Of a stretch of DNA of 10,140 bases, positions 1-9,686 are shown one piece after another. The notes under the pieces were generated by a model. It did not search any database and was not told where the DNA came from. It was given only the letters and a program-made list of their open reading frames with translations. A program made the position numbers and the translations under genes. Numbering within the stretch: position 1 is the stretch's first letter; every line of letters begins with the position of its first letter. This DNA is from Tieghemiomyces parasiticus (taxonomy: Eukaryota > Kickxellomycota > Dimargaritomycetes > Dimargaritales > Dimargaritaceae), in assembly GCA_027575765.1 (NCBI GenBank), contig JANBPT010001355.1:1-10140 (forward strand), given 5' to 3'.

Positions 1-385
1 ATTGTGCGCCAACGAGTACCCTACCGTTTGGGTCAATTCATGCGAACAATGACCTTTTGGGGCCTATGTGAATTCCTTGACCTCACACTTGTCTAGAATT
101 TTAGAGTAGACTATCGAGGCAGGAGAATGCAAATATTGTGGCCCCACTGTGATTTCCACTGACTTAATGGGCGATAATGGATTGGTTATATAAAAAAAAG
201 GCCCACAATAAAGAATTACGCTTGGTGGGGCAGAGTCCTACCTCGAACTATCCCTTGGCCAATCAGCTTATTATCCCCCCGCTCACTTCCTTGATTTCAG
301 ATTATTTATCTATTTCACTTGCCGTACTCTCCTCTGAGAATTTCGTGTGATCGGCTATATTAATAATTATGCTGGTTGAGCCACC
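1..385. other. 3' flank of the RING gene, no gene seen
   Basis: No open frame here has coding character. The stretch lies just past the stop codon of the minus-strand RING gene, so its right part should hold that gene's 3' UTR. Minus-strand AT-rich words around 300-315 (ATAAATAAT-like) could serve as a weak polyadenylation region, but no perfect AATAAA is present on that strand. A plus-strand TATATAAA run at 187-194 and a CCAAT-box-like GGCCAATCAG at 257-266 are visible, but they are in the wrong order for one promoter and have no gene after them. Confidence 0.5.
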
Positions 386-2185
386 TCACACCAATGCGGA
401 TTGTAGAGTATGGATATTGGAACTTTCCAACTTCTCCTCCAGTGAAAGACCCGCTCGCGTGCCAAGTTTGTATGTTTTTCGGTGCAGCGTCCCAGCAATC
501 GCTAAGCCTGGTTTAACTGGGAGCCGGCAGAGCGGACAAGTTCCTGAGCAATTAGTCAGCCAGTCGTCAACGCAGTAAGGGTGAAAGGCGTGGTGACAGG
601 CCAGCATACGTAGCGGTTCGCCGTTTTCAAATACGTCGTCACAAACCGGACACAAGGCCGGTCCCCGGAGGTGGCACTGGCGGAGCTTAGCCATGATCTG
701 ATCATACTTGTCCGATCCGTCGGATTGAATAGGGGACGCAGCGGCAGCGGAGTGCCCGTTCGGGGTGCTAGGGTAAGATGAATCCGGATGGCCATTTCTG
801 GCTACCAGACCGTTCAGCTGGGACGAGCGACTCTTTGATTCTACAGCCTGGATTTTGGGATGGTCAGGTGTTATACTAACGACTGTGCTGCTGGTTTGTG
901 CCGTGGTCAGTGGGGAGGGGAGAGTCTGAACGAGAGGGTATTTCAGGCCCCGTTTACTCGATTGGTTATAGCTGTACCTGTGATTTTCGTCATGGCTAGC
1001 TAGCGTCGTTTCTCCGGAAGTACAAATATCGGACTTGTCAAGTGACCTGTCTGGCAGGAGATGGGCCTTACGAAACCGGTCGATGGCACCCTTGGTACAG
1101 AAGCGATAGCTGCCTGCTTCCTTTATGTCGTAGGTGGCAGTGGGCAAGGTTTCCAGCTGGCTAAGGCGCAACGGTGGAGCTTTTGGGGTTCGAACTAATG
1201 CCTCCAACCGTATCTGGGCTCGAAAGCGACGCCGCTGCATCTGCTTGTTCCGCCGGGTTTCCTCCATTGCCTTCCGGAGCCGCCGCTGGCGTAAGTATAC
1301 GTAGCAGAAGATGACTGTTGGAAATAAGGGAACGTCACCATAATCAATGTGGTGTCTGGTTAGTAGGGGAGGCTCAGTAATGGTGTCATCCGATCGATAT
1401 ACCGGTACCATGACCATGCTTTGTTAGACAATGTCATTAGCAGTTCCAAGTTAACACCTACGTAGAATAAGTAATAGTAAGATGGGGACACTCACTCCCG
1501 CCACTAAACCGACGTTCACCGTGGAGTTAGCATTCGACAGCCCCGGGCGGAAAGGACTACGTGTCAGCCGGCCCCACAAGCGGTGGCGATACTTCCCGGT
1601 GGTATCGGCCTCATTTTTGTTGATCCGGATTCCGTTGGCCAAGGTGGCAGCGGTGGTATTTCTGGCGGGGTCCCGCTGGAGCTGGGTGATTTGGCGCGTC
1701 AGTTGGGCCCCTGCGGTGCTATCGATGGCGAAACAGGGGGTTCTAATTCGTGGCACGGTGTTGACTATTTTGGTGTAATCGGTTCGGTTGTCGACGGGAT
1801 AGACTAAAGTGGCTTTGATACGTGGGTGCATTATGGCTTGGATGGCCGACACAATGCCTTGGGTATTTTCGACAGGAAATACGAGTACGTGATCTACTTT
1901 GTCCAGGAGGTCGGGCAGGCTCTTGGGGTCGTATAGAAACAGGATTCCATCGAAGGTAGTGACAGCCCCCAGGAAGGCTGCGTTGTTGTGCGCCTCCCAG
2001 TCGGTCACAACCTGCGTGGAAGAGACATTCTTAACCATGGAGTAGGACTGTGGGTCCAAGTAGAGAAGGTCGTCGCTGACGCTGACCGTCCCTACCACTA
2101 TAGCAGCGACCAGGAAGTTTATAAAAAGGGGGCCCCCAACGCATAGGGCGACGGCCCACTGCTGTAACGCTTGGAGTACCTGCAT
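386..2185 (-). CDS. PA-TM-RING type E3 ubiquitin ligase (two exons)
   Basis: Predicted 550-residue single-pass membrane E3 ligase, exons 2185-1462 and 1314-386. Residues 10-36 are hydrophobic and look like a signal peptide. About 60-165 form a lumenal PA-like domain (DGILFLYDP, HVLVFPVENTQGI, IKATLVYP), with several N-glycosylation sequons around it. Residues 225-249 form the transmembrane helix, completed only by splicing. About 250-280 is an arginine-rich, probably helical segment, followed by a low-complexity linker. Residues 463-504 are a RING-H2 finger: CPVC, then CHHAFHPYC, then CPLC, giving all eight zinc ligands in C3H2C3 order. This architecture is known from GRAIL, RNF13 and plant RMR proteins, which act in endosome, vacuole or Golgi membranes. 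The start is the first ATG after an in-frame stop at 2234-2236. The RING is certain; the PA assignment rests on architecture and pattern. The substrate is unknown. Confidence 0.85.
1315..1461 (-). other. Intron of the RING gene
   Basis: A 147-bp intron in phase 1. The donor is GTAGGT at 1461 and the acceptor CCAACAG ends at 1315. A perfect TACTAAC branch-point word lies about 45 nt before the acceptor. I chose this donor because it keeps the RING frame and joins two hydrophobic halves into one continuous transmembrane helix. A better-looking donor, GTGAGT near 1491, would shift the frame with this acceptor and end translation early. Confidence 0.75.
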
Positions 2186-2504
2186 CAGCAGAGTGGGCGG
2201 GCGAAGTGCGAAACGGGAGGGGGGCGGGTGTAATTATTACCTCGTAGTCAAGAAAACGTCGGTGGTTGGGGAATAGGAAAATAGTATAACAACGCATTCG
2301 TGCACCTAAAAGTACGAAATGGCGGTAAGGAATGGTGGAGAGCACAGGCTATACCACATAACATGGCATGTAAGTTTAATAATACAAAAATGAAAAACGA
2401 ACACAGCCGACCAGTCATCCTTGGGCTGCTATATAACTATTGACTTCGACGCACTACCTATCTTTCCTTCCTGGATTCGCGACAATGCGGTGAAGCCGAG
2501 AAAC

Positions 2505-2522
2505 AGAGAGAGTGTGTGTGTG
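2505..2522. repeat. Compound GA/GT microsatellite
   Basis: A short (GA)n run passes directly into (GT)n, with 11 bases of strict GT alternation at 2512-2522. It lies in the upstream region of the RING gene. This is an ordinary simple repeat. Confidence 0.8.
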
Positions 2523-2877
2523 AGCCAGAGGAAGGGAACGCGCAAGTTTTCTCTGGCGATGAATTTTCATGTACATCTCGTCGGTCTGACGCCCGACCTA
2601 CCGATTGATTGCTCCATGATATCGACCGGATAGACAGCCAGGGTTATTGTGGAAGAAGGCAAAGATGCCCGCCCTGGTAACCCCTCCCCTTCCTGTTGAA
2701 GATTACGAGAGAAGGAGCATCACCCTGTTCGCCCCATCCTGCCCATTACTATGACTCGCCTCGCCTCTCTAGCCGCAAAACGACAATTACCCACGGTTCG
2801 CAATGTAGATAATTCACCATTATTTTTCTAGTACATTTCACTTGACTACTCACCCTTACAGGTTATGCTGAACATAG

Positions 2878-3189
2878 GAGAGACTCCCCACCCTGGAAGA
2901 AGAGCCAGGTCCGGGCTGTCGTCTGTACTTCCATGAAGGACTTATTGATGCGAATGCGAAGGCAGCTGTCAATTATATAACAACTATTCAAGCCATAGTC
3001 CGCCTGGAGGACTGGTGCTCAGCTAAAATACGTTGTACACCACCCGACACATTACAGGTTACCCTGGGCCTATTGCTATTCAGGGGTCCCTATTATTGCT
3101 ACCGTTGCGCTGTCCACGCTTCTAAGCTGCAACGTCACATTGATCAACTCCCCCTACACTCCGCCAAAGTTGCAATACGAGTGATCAAG
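2878..3189 (+). other. Unassigned ATG-less open frame, possible exon or chance frame
   Basis: 104 sense codons run from just after a TAG at 2875-2877 to a TAA at 3190-3192. The frame does not begin with ATG, so it could only be a 3' exon, with CATAG ending at 2877 as a possible acceptor in phase 0, or a decayed gene. The translation has a fairly protein-like stretch with residues such as LYFHEGLIDANAKAAVNYIT, and a later Cys/Tyr-rich part (YYCYRCAV). I recognise no family. Third codon positions lack the strong C/G bias of the methyltransferase gene next to it. Open frames of this length also arise by chance in a 10 kb window, which is the more likely explanation. Confidence 0.15.
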
Positions 3190-3363
3190 TAAAAGGTTGC
3201 AAACTAGTCTTTTTAAGTCGACGAACTTTGTAACCCAGAGGAAGGCGGCCCATCCAATCATTATCGTTGGCTTGGGGCCTTGAGAGGTCGGAGAAATCTC
3301 ATTAGATTGCAAGATGCCCCCTTTCAACTGATCACTCGAGCAGTGGATCGTCGATGTGACGAT

Positions 3364-3384
3364 CACACACACATATATATACAC
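3364..3384. repeat. CA/TA microsatellite
   Basis: Five CA units run into about four TA units and then ACAC. It lies 255 bp past the methyltransferase stop codon, in the spacer. It is a simple repeat with no visible gene context. Confidence 0.8.
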
Positions 3385-3638
3385 CCATCCTCTGGCAGCG
3401 GCTTGTCTCATCGGCCTCCCAGCCCTACTTACGAACCTCCACCCACTGGCTTGCGAGTACGTTGAATGATGAGGTATATTACGAACTCAACCAAGTCCAA
3501 AGTGACTGTGGCCACGGCACCAGGCGAGCTTGGACGATGCCAATATTGGCCGAGCACGTGCTAATCAAAACCGATAAATTAACTAAGGATGGTGGCTAGA
3601 TCTCCAAATTGATCCAATATGTAGCGTCAAGGAAATGA

Positions 3639-6378
3639 TCACAGGTTGTAACCGATGGTGCGCTTGATCAACCGGGGGTTAGCCATACGGCTGAAGACCA
3701 TCTGCACGAGGCCGAGGGTGCGGGTGGCGTAGGCACCCTCACAGTAAGCAAAGTAGTACTCCCACTTGCGCTTGAACACGTCGTCGTAAACGGGGAGCCC
3801 CTGCTCGTTTGTGACGTGGGTCTGAGTGGCGGCGAACTTGTCAAACTTGAGCATAAAGTTCTCGCGCCAGACCTGCAGCGTGCGGGCATAGTCGGTCGGG
3901 TAGTTCTCGAGGTGGTCGAGGACCAGGTGACCTTTGCTGCCGACGTGGGCGGCCTCGGTGAGGGTGGTCACAGTGGGGCACTCTCCACCAGGGAAAATGT
4001 ACTTGCGGATGAAATCGACGCCCTTGCGGTAAGCGGCGTACCGCGACTCGGGCATTGTGATGGCCTGAATGGCGAAGATGCCGTGCTCCGGGTGGAGGAG
4101 GCGGTGCGCGCACTCAAAGTAGGTGGGCATGAATTCAGCGCCCACGGCTTCCACCATCTCGATCGAGACGATCTTGTCGAACTGGTGGGTAGCCGGGTCT
4201 AGGTTGCGGTAGTCGCAGAGCAGGACCTCGATGCGGTCCGATAGGCCGGCCGCCCGGATCCGGTCTTCAGCGAGGAGTTTCTGCTCTTTGCTCAGAGTCA
4301 AGCTGGTAACACGGCAACTGGTCGTCTTGGCGGCCTGTTGGAGGCCACCGGGAATGATGGCGGATAGAAGTGTGGAGTAGGAAGCAATGGGTTAGAGAGG
4401 AGCGCGGGGTAAATTTCCCTCGGGTAGACTGTTCCGGGCTAAAATGATGACGGGTGCAGGTTTCGAATCGTAATTAGAAACTACCAGGGACCTGAGAGCC
4501 ACTACAACAGTCACTATCTGGACTCTTGACAAACGTACCAGAATGGCAAACGAGCCCCAGCCGGTGCCAATCTCTAGAACGTGGTCACGGGCCTCGATCT
4601 GGGCCTTCTCGATCATGAGGGACAGTTTGCGGATCTGGGCCTCCTCGAGGGTATCGGTGGGACTCTGCCAGACTCCCGAGGAGTAGGTCATGGTAGGATC
4701 CAGGAACTCGGCGAACATGTCGTTACCCAGGTCATAGTGGGCGCTGATGTTGTTGATGGAATTATTGATGGTGTTGGCCAGGCGGGAGTGCATGATGACG
4801 TCCAGGCTGTTGAATATCAGGTTGTAGCCCGAGGTGCCATCGGCCAAGTGATCACGGTTCTCGAGGAAGAGCTAACAAGGGTAGAGGGAAAGATCGGTAC
4901 GCAGAGGGGAAGGCGGAAGGTGAACGGACGCATGGCATAGATGTTTGTTCAAGACGATGCTTTAGGCGACCAGATAAGTCTAAATTGACATTGGATGGCA
5001 CCATTGATTGTGCGCACTGAAACGCCCAATGGAACCGATTGTTCACGCTTCAAACTGGGTCACGCTTCAGGACCAGCGTGGCCCCCAGGTGAGCCCCAAA
5101 TGGGCGTGCTGGACGCGGCGGCGGGACTGCGCGAAATCACCTGGGGACCTGGGCTCAGCTACGTACCTTGATGAATCCTGCTAGATTGTTGATCTTGATC
5201 TCCTCCTTCATGTAAGCCTCGGATAGACCCTAATGGTGTAGGATGGCCCGTGGCGTAATGAGGAAGGGGTGAGCCGGGCGAAGGTGTGAAGGGGATGGGA
5301 AGGGAGGGGGCATCCACAGCTAATTAGGCCGCGACAATAAGGGGGCCTGGGAACTTTGCCAGGGAGAAATATAGGGTGTGCAAGTTCGAATAGGAGGAGA
5401 GTAGCCCGAGCGGTGTGGGGTATTCAGGGGCCAGTCAGCCAATGGCCCTCACCCTGGTTAGGTATGGGACCGGCTTCTCTTCTTCGATTCGGCTCGCAAT
5501 TGCCCCTTCCCTTTCCCGCCATTATGGACAGTAAGGTTGGTCCATCGCCCATCGATAAGAGGCGCAGAGAGGGGAAGATCTTCGCCGAGGAGTAAGTCCA
5601 TGTCCAATAAACCCTTACTTACCAAGTCGGACCGGAGCACCAGGCGGGCCCAAAAATTATCGTTCAGCACGCGGAGGATCACGGGCGGCCGGGTCTCGTC
5701 CTCAGTGCCGAAAGTGTGCATCTCATCGCCAGTGACAATAATAAGCTGGCCGATTTGGATGCTCTTGAGCATGCTCAACATACTGCTTTTACCTGTAGGA
5801 GCGGTTAATGATTTTAACGACCAGGGGGTACGGGTTTGTAACGGGTACATACTGTCGGTTAATTATTCAGCTTGTTGCCGAGACCTTTTTACAAGGAATG
5901 CTACTCGTGGCCTATGGCGGAGTCTAGCCATAGTGCCCAGGAAGCGCTGTACATCGTGGCGTACAGGTGGCGTAACGGAAAGGTGGAACGTATCAGACAA
6001 ACCACAACGTGCAGGCGGGAAGCCCCCCTCTGCTGCTACATACTGCTCAAAGACAGATGGCGCATACTGCCAGAGTGAGGCAAGGCCAGGAGATCGGAAA
6101 TTGAGTATTACTGAGCCTTGCCATCCCGTCCACTAAGCGTTGGGCCACGGAACCAAACTTTACACCATGATGTACTGAATGAGCCCACCATCTTCTCCTG
6201 AGGTATGCACAGCGTATGAGCTGTTATTCGTTGTCTGCGGAAATTGGTTTCTAGAGTACTTACAGGTGCCTGTGAAGGTGGGCCAGACTCCGCTTGTTGC
6301 GGCGTCCTTGGCGGCGCGGAGTGAGCTGAGCGCCTGGCTTAACAATGAAGCGGGGGTCACGGCGTTCTGGGTGCTCAT
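3639..6378 (-). CDS. Cyclopropane-fatty-acid-synthase-family SAM methyltransferase (five exons)
   Basis: Predicted 458-residue enzyme of the Cfa family, which transfers a methylene or methyl group from S-adenosylmethionine to the double bond of acyl chains in membrane phospholipid. Exons: 6378-6264, 5792-5623, 5229-5167, 4871-4539, 4334-3639; total 1377 nt with stop. The N-terminal domain has SIQIGQLIIV (about 48-57) and FWARLVLRSDLGLSEAYM, which reads through the exon 2/3 junction. Then come HYDLGND (161-167), TMTYSS (176-181), SAM motif I VLEIGTGWG (214-222), VTSLTLSKEQ (236-245), IVSIEMVEAVG (282-292), YIFPGGECP and DYARTLQVW. The candidate active-site set is S181, E289, Q317, I319 and Y376, where E. 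coli Cfa has Cys, Glu, His, Ile and Tyr. No amine-oxidase domain is fused at the N-terminus, unlike the plant enzymes. Family certain; exact product (cyclopropane, methylated or other) open. Exon 1 is the least secure part. Confidence 0.9.
4335..4538 (-). other. Methyltransferase intron 4
   Basis: A 204-bp intron in phase 0. The donor GTACGT at 4538 follows WGSFAIL, and the acceptor CTCCAACAG ends at 4335, giving AAKTTSCRV. A CTCTAAC branch-point word lies about 55 nt before the acceptor. The join restores the unbroken family pattern between SAM motif I and the next strand. Confidence 0.9.
4872..5166 (-). other. Methyltransferase intron 3
   Basis: A 295-bp intron in phase 0. The donor GTACGT at 5166 follows NLAGFIK. 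The acceptor is a pyrimidine-rich tract ending TTGTTAG at 4872, giving LFLENRDHL. The intron carries a 10-bp perfect inverted repeat, listed separately. Confidence 0.9.
5083..5146. repeat. Inverted repeat inside intron 3
   Basis: CCCCAGGTGA at 5083-5092 and its exact reverse complement TCACCTGGGG at 5137-5146 flank a 44-base GC-rich loop. In the transcript this forms a hairpin about 20 nt after the intron 3 donor. A 10-bp pair at this spacing can also arise by chance. Confidence 0.5.
5230..5622 (-). other. Methyltransferase intron 2
   Basis: A 393-bp intron in phase 0. The donor GTAAGT at 5622 follows VLRSDL, and the acceptor ACCATTAG ends at 5230, giving GLSEAYM. Joined, these make the typical DLGLSEAYM of the family. 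Apart from splice signals I see nothing in the intron; the plus-strand open frames across it are shadows. Confidence 0.9.
5793..6263 (-). other. Methyltransferase intron 1
   Basis: A 471-bp intron in phase 1, the longest in the gene. The donor GTAAGT at 6263 follows WPTFTGT. The acceptor TCCTACAG ends at 5793, with a CATTAAC branch-like word about 12 nt before it. The join completes a TGT codon (Cys39). It is supported by both splice sites and by the Trp-then-Lys pattern just before the MLSMLKSIQIGQL segment. Exon 1 itself has little conserved sequence, so an unseen extra exon cannot be excluded. Confidence 0.7.
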
Positions 6379-7622
6379 GATGCCGGTTGTCTAGGAGGGG
6401 ATAGCGATGGAAAGGGTAGCCAACTGTGGAACGAGCGAGGGTGATGGAAGATATAGCGTAGAGGATTAGACAGGGCTTGGCTGGGAGCGAACCGGATCGG
6501 ATAATGTTTAATTACAAAATTCGCTTTAACGACTCAGCATCTATGTGGAGGAAGTAGCACTTACCAAGCGACGGGGTTCAAAATGTGGAGGTGTTGCGCT
6601 ACGGTATTGAAGCTAGAGGAGGGCACAACGGGTCGAAGCAAGTGTAGGCCAGAGAAAGCTGAGGGGAGAGAGGGAGGGTATAAAGCGGGGTTGAACGGGT
6701 TCAGGACAGCTGGAACCCCGAGGGTTGGCTATTTAAAGGTCGATGTAGTTCTAGTGGTATCCGCGGCGTAGCTGGTTGGCCTCTTGGCAGGGGAAGGGAG
6801 TGGGCCGGCCACATGAAGGGGGGGGAACCTCTACCCCTTCAGTCGTGGGCTTCGCAATCAAGAGCCCACCTACATTTTTCAGTGGACTGTTCGGGGTCTC
6901 CAATGTGCATCAAGCTAGTCGGCCTCAGGATCCTATCCATCCACCCTCTTCCCCGATCCGTCCTCTCTTTTCCCCAGCTGATAGGCTGCTGCAACCCGGT
7001 AAAAGTGGTCAGCTTGCCGGGTCTTGGCTTGCACTAGGCAATGCCTACCGGGACGCCAGCTAGCATTAGGAGTATCCACGAATCATACTTTCCATTCGCG
7101 ATAGGCACCTTTTTCTCCGACCGTGCGGTCCGTCGTTGCTCCTCCACTACCTCTTCCAAGCCACCGCTGCTAATTCCGACTACACTAGCAGCCCCAGGAC
7201 TTACACATCGTCATTGCAGAGCGTGGTGTGTAAAACCTGGCGGGCCGAACGACTTAAGTGGCCGAAACGGGAACATCCGGGCTAGTCACGCCTCCACTTG
7301 CCAGGGCCTCGGTCCAGTCGGAGAACACCGTTGAACCTGCCTCGACTCCCACCTACCCCCACCCAGTGGTCCCTTACCCAACGATCCATCTCCCTTCCTT
7401 ACGTGCGTGCTCCAATCATACATGATCGACTGACCTCGCACTGTGGCCGCTAAGGGGCCTTCCTCCATGTATTAAGTACGTTGACCCATAATGGTTAAAC
7501 CTCGCTGGCCTACCTCACGCCTGCATGGGAACTCGGGCGAAAGGCTCAACCGGTAATTGATCGAAGAAAGTGGTGGTAGCGGTAGGATTACAAACCTCAT
7601 TTACGGTCAGCAGCCATTAGCG

Positions 7623-7634
7623 TGGTGATCACCA
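7623..7634. repeat. 12-bp perfect palindrome
   Basis: TGGTGATCACCA is its own reverse complement. Twenty-odd bases on, a related GTGGTGAACCACCA contains a GTGG/CCAC stem. Two or three 12-bp palindromes are expected by chance in a window of this size, so a binding site is only a possibility. Confidence 0.4.
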
Positions 7635-7688
7635 TATCCCGTGGGTGTGGTGAACCACCAGTTGTCCGTACTGACACGCCTGTGTAGA

Positions 7689-7734
7689 ACCCACTCGACC
7701 AGGGTTTCATATGTTCGTATGTGGTCAAGTGGGT
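7689..7734. repeat. Two-tier imperfect hairpin
   Basis: The 13-base arms ACCCACTCGACCA (7689-7701) and TGGTCAAGTGGGT (7722-7734) are complementary at 12 positions. Inside, CATA (7708-7711) pairs with TATG (7718-7721) around a six-base loop. In minus-strand RNA the single mismatch would be a G-U wobble, giving a fully paired outer arm. It lies in the divergent spacer about 1.3 kb before the methyltransferase start. No function can be assigned. Confidence 0.5.
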
Positions 7735-8220
7735 GGGCTCGGCCTAGTATAATAATACCCTTCTTTACATCAGAGGTGTACCCGCTACCATGGCATGGTT
7801 CAGTTGGATTATCACACTCTAGACGGGGTGTTGGGAACAGAGTACCGGGTTACCTTGGCTATTCCTCCGCACCTCGAGGCTCGGCCGTCAATACTACCCC
7901 TCCTCCGGTGGTAGAGGGAGAGGGGGTGTCAAGAGATTACAGCAAGTTGAAATTCGGACGGGGTCACTTTAGGTTGGGCGTTCTATCCCTCCCTCTGGTT
8001 GTGATATTCGCTTTAGTCCGGGTACCCCGCCGGCCCACAACTCTTCTTCTATATACCACAGCGCGCCCCTTTATTGCAATAGTCTCAGGGAGTTGGGCTC
8101 ACCCGATAGGCTAAACATACCTACGACCGGATTCATTGGCGACTCCAAGGACCCCCGCTTGGTATCGGCTGCTCATTCTATCCACCACACGTACCAATGC
8201 AGCCACTTGTACCTACAGAT

Positions 8221-8232
8221 GGGGGGGGGGGG
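8221..8232 (+). repeat. G12 homopolymer
   Basis: Twelve consecutive G residues in the divergent spacer. Such runs are prone to sequencing and replication slippage, so the exact length is uncertain. Confidence 0.8.
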
Positions 8233-9500
8233 TAATCACCTAAACTTCGGGGCCTTGGTCAGACCAGCGGAGTCTCTTTCCCACCGACATCGATCAACCG
8301 CTGTCTTGTTTCCTGAGCTCCTACGTGTTTCTCGTTATGGCACAAACTTCTTGGAAACGCGCCCAACCATGTACAAACCTATTCCTGCACTACTGCTCAG
8401 GACAAACCCAACAAGCGAATATTCCCATCCACCGATAAGTCCAACAATGCCTTAATGTATACGAACTTGATGTAAGCCAACCTGATTCGATCCCACACCC
8501 GCTGTCGGGCACTGTATAGTGTATAGTCAATGGATTGATGGTGGTGACGAGGTCCGGACAGTGCTATTCCTAAGTGAGTAGCGAACTAGGGTATAGGCTG
8601 CTAGATATCACAGCAAAGGCTGGCCAGAGTCGATCTTAGGTGCGCGAAACCGATAAGTTCGACCTTCCGGGCTCGACTACACAAAATTCCACGACTAAAT
8701 AACTCAGGCCAGCTGCAACCTTGTATTAGAGGTAACCAACCACTAGAAGGCCATATCGTTATAATCGGATGCGAGGGGAGAGGGAGAGCTGGCGCCACTC
8801 ATCGGTAAGGTGCGCTTGGTTAGGGGGGATAGCCTACTCCACTTAAACATCTGCCAACTATAATCTTGGACATGGGAACAGATAAAGGTAGCGGAGCACA
8901 CTTGCACCTCCATGGACCTCCCCCCGGCCCCAGGTCAAGCTCTTTGGTACCATCATATACTTTCCTCCTGCCGCATCCTCCCCGTCGGATCGAAAGCCAT
9001 ATAGTAAAGTGTTGATGCTAACCACCCCCAACGCTGCATTACCCACCGCCTACTAGTGAGCTCTTTCTGCACGGCAACGCCTACGATTGCTCTTCCGTAC
9101 CAACTCCAAGGCTGCATGGCCGTCCGCCTTGTGTCAAGCTGTAAAGTAGTTCCTCCGAGTTGGCCACTGCCACTACTTGCCTGTACACTTCTGGACATAT
9201 CGGAAGCGCTCTCGTGTCTGCGATAGGAGCCTTCGTTTGCCCTAAACACAGCCAGGGACATGTCTACTTCCAACCTCATTATAAATATCCTCAATAGGCC
9301 CCTTTACTATTAGAATTCGCCACTCAAAGCAGCGGAAATATATCTCCATCCTAGGTCATTGCCATCGTAATTCTAGTTACTCTACTCCATTCACACCGAA
9401 GCTCCTTACTTTCCATATGCCTACCTTCTAAACGCCACCATTATCATCTGTTTCCTTACCCCTTGCAGGCGTGCGACTTGAGCAGTCCGAAAGCGGCAAC

Positions 9501-9524
9501 TCTCTCTTCCTCTCTCTCTCTCTC
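9501..9524 (+). repeat. CT-rich microsatellite upstream of DUF1365 gene
   Basis: A 24-base (TC)n tract with one interruption, 312 bp before the DUF1365 start codon. It lies in a stretch that is about two-thirds pyrimidine on the plus strand. CT-rich tracts are common in fungal promoters near transcription starts, so a promoter role is plausible but unproven. Confidence 0.6.
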
Positions 9525-9686
9525 AACCTCGGCCTCTTCAATTGCGCCCATAGGTTTCTACAACCCAGGTCGGCTACCTGACGTACCATGAAACCCTTCT
9601 ATTTATTGGGCTTAATAAGATTGGCACTGAACGCTGCGTTTTACTCTAATCGACTCAGAGTTACGTCGGGTCAAGGCTCTTAGGCT

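Larger units (their letters stand above)
2186..3638. other. Spacer between the RING gene and the methyltransferase gene
   Basis: Both flanking genes are on the minus strand, so this 1.45 kb should hold the methyltransferase 3' end on the right and the RING promoter on the left. I see no recognisable gene. It contains a GA/GT microsatellite, a CA/TA microsatellite, one ATG-less open frame (2878-3189) and a CACGTG palindrome. A TATATAG word on the minus strand near 2430 lies about 245 bp before the RING start codon and is only a weak TATA candidate. No consensus AATAAA follows the methyltransferase stop. Confidence 0.5.

Noticed and set aside
1470..1491. Use of GTGAGT as the RING gene donor
   Set aside because: Phase 0 there does not fit the acceptor at 1315. 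The only in-frame alternative acceptor would break the transmembrane helix with a charged insert.
3816..4202. 128-codon plus-strand frame antisense to methyltransferase exon 5
   Set aside because: A shadow of the strongly GC-biased third codon positions of the real gene.
5537..6136. 199-codon plus-strand open frame
   Set aside because: It runs antisense across methyltransferase exon 2 and introns 1 and 2. Its translation has no motifs, while the opposite strand clearly encodes the conserved enzyme.
6679..6684. TATAAA on the plus strand
   Set aside because: It points into the spacer with no gene after it for over 3 kb, so it cannot be assigned as a promoter.
7641..8114. 157-codon plus-strand frame in the divergent spacer
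   Set aside because: No recognisable domain and low-quality composition (runs of Arg, Ser and Pro with no pattern). About one frame of this length is expected by chance in a window of this size.
8093..8455. 120-codon plus-strand frame next to the previous one
   Set aside because: It passes through the G12 run, has no motif, and overlaps the previous frame in another phase.
8953..9294. 113-codon minus-strand frame
   Set aside because: No family resemblance, overlaps another spurious minus-strand frame, and shows no codon bias like the real genes.
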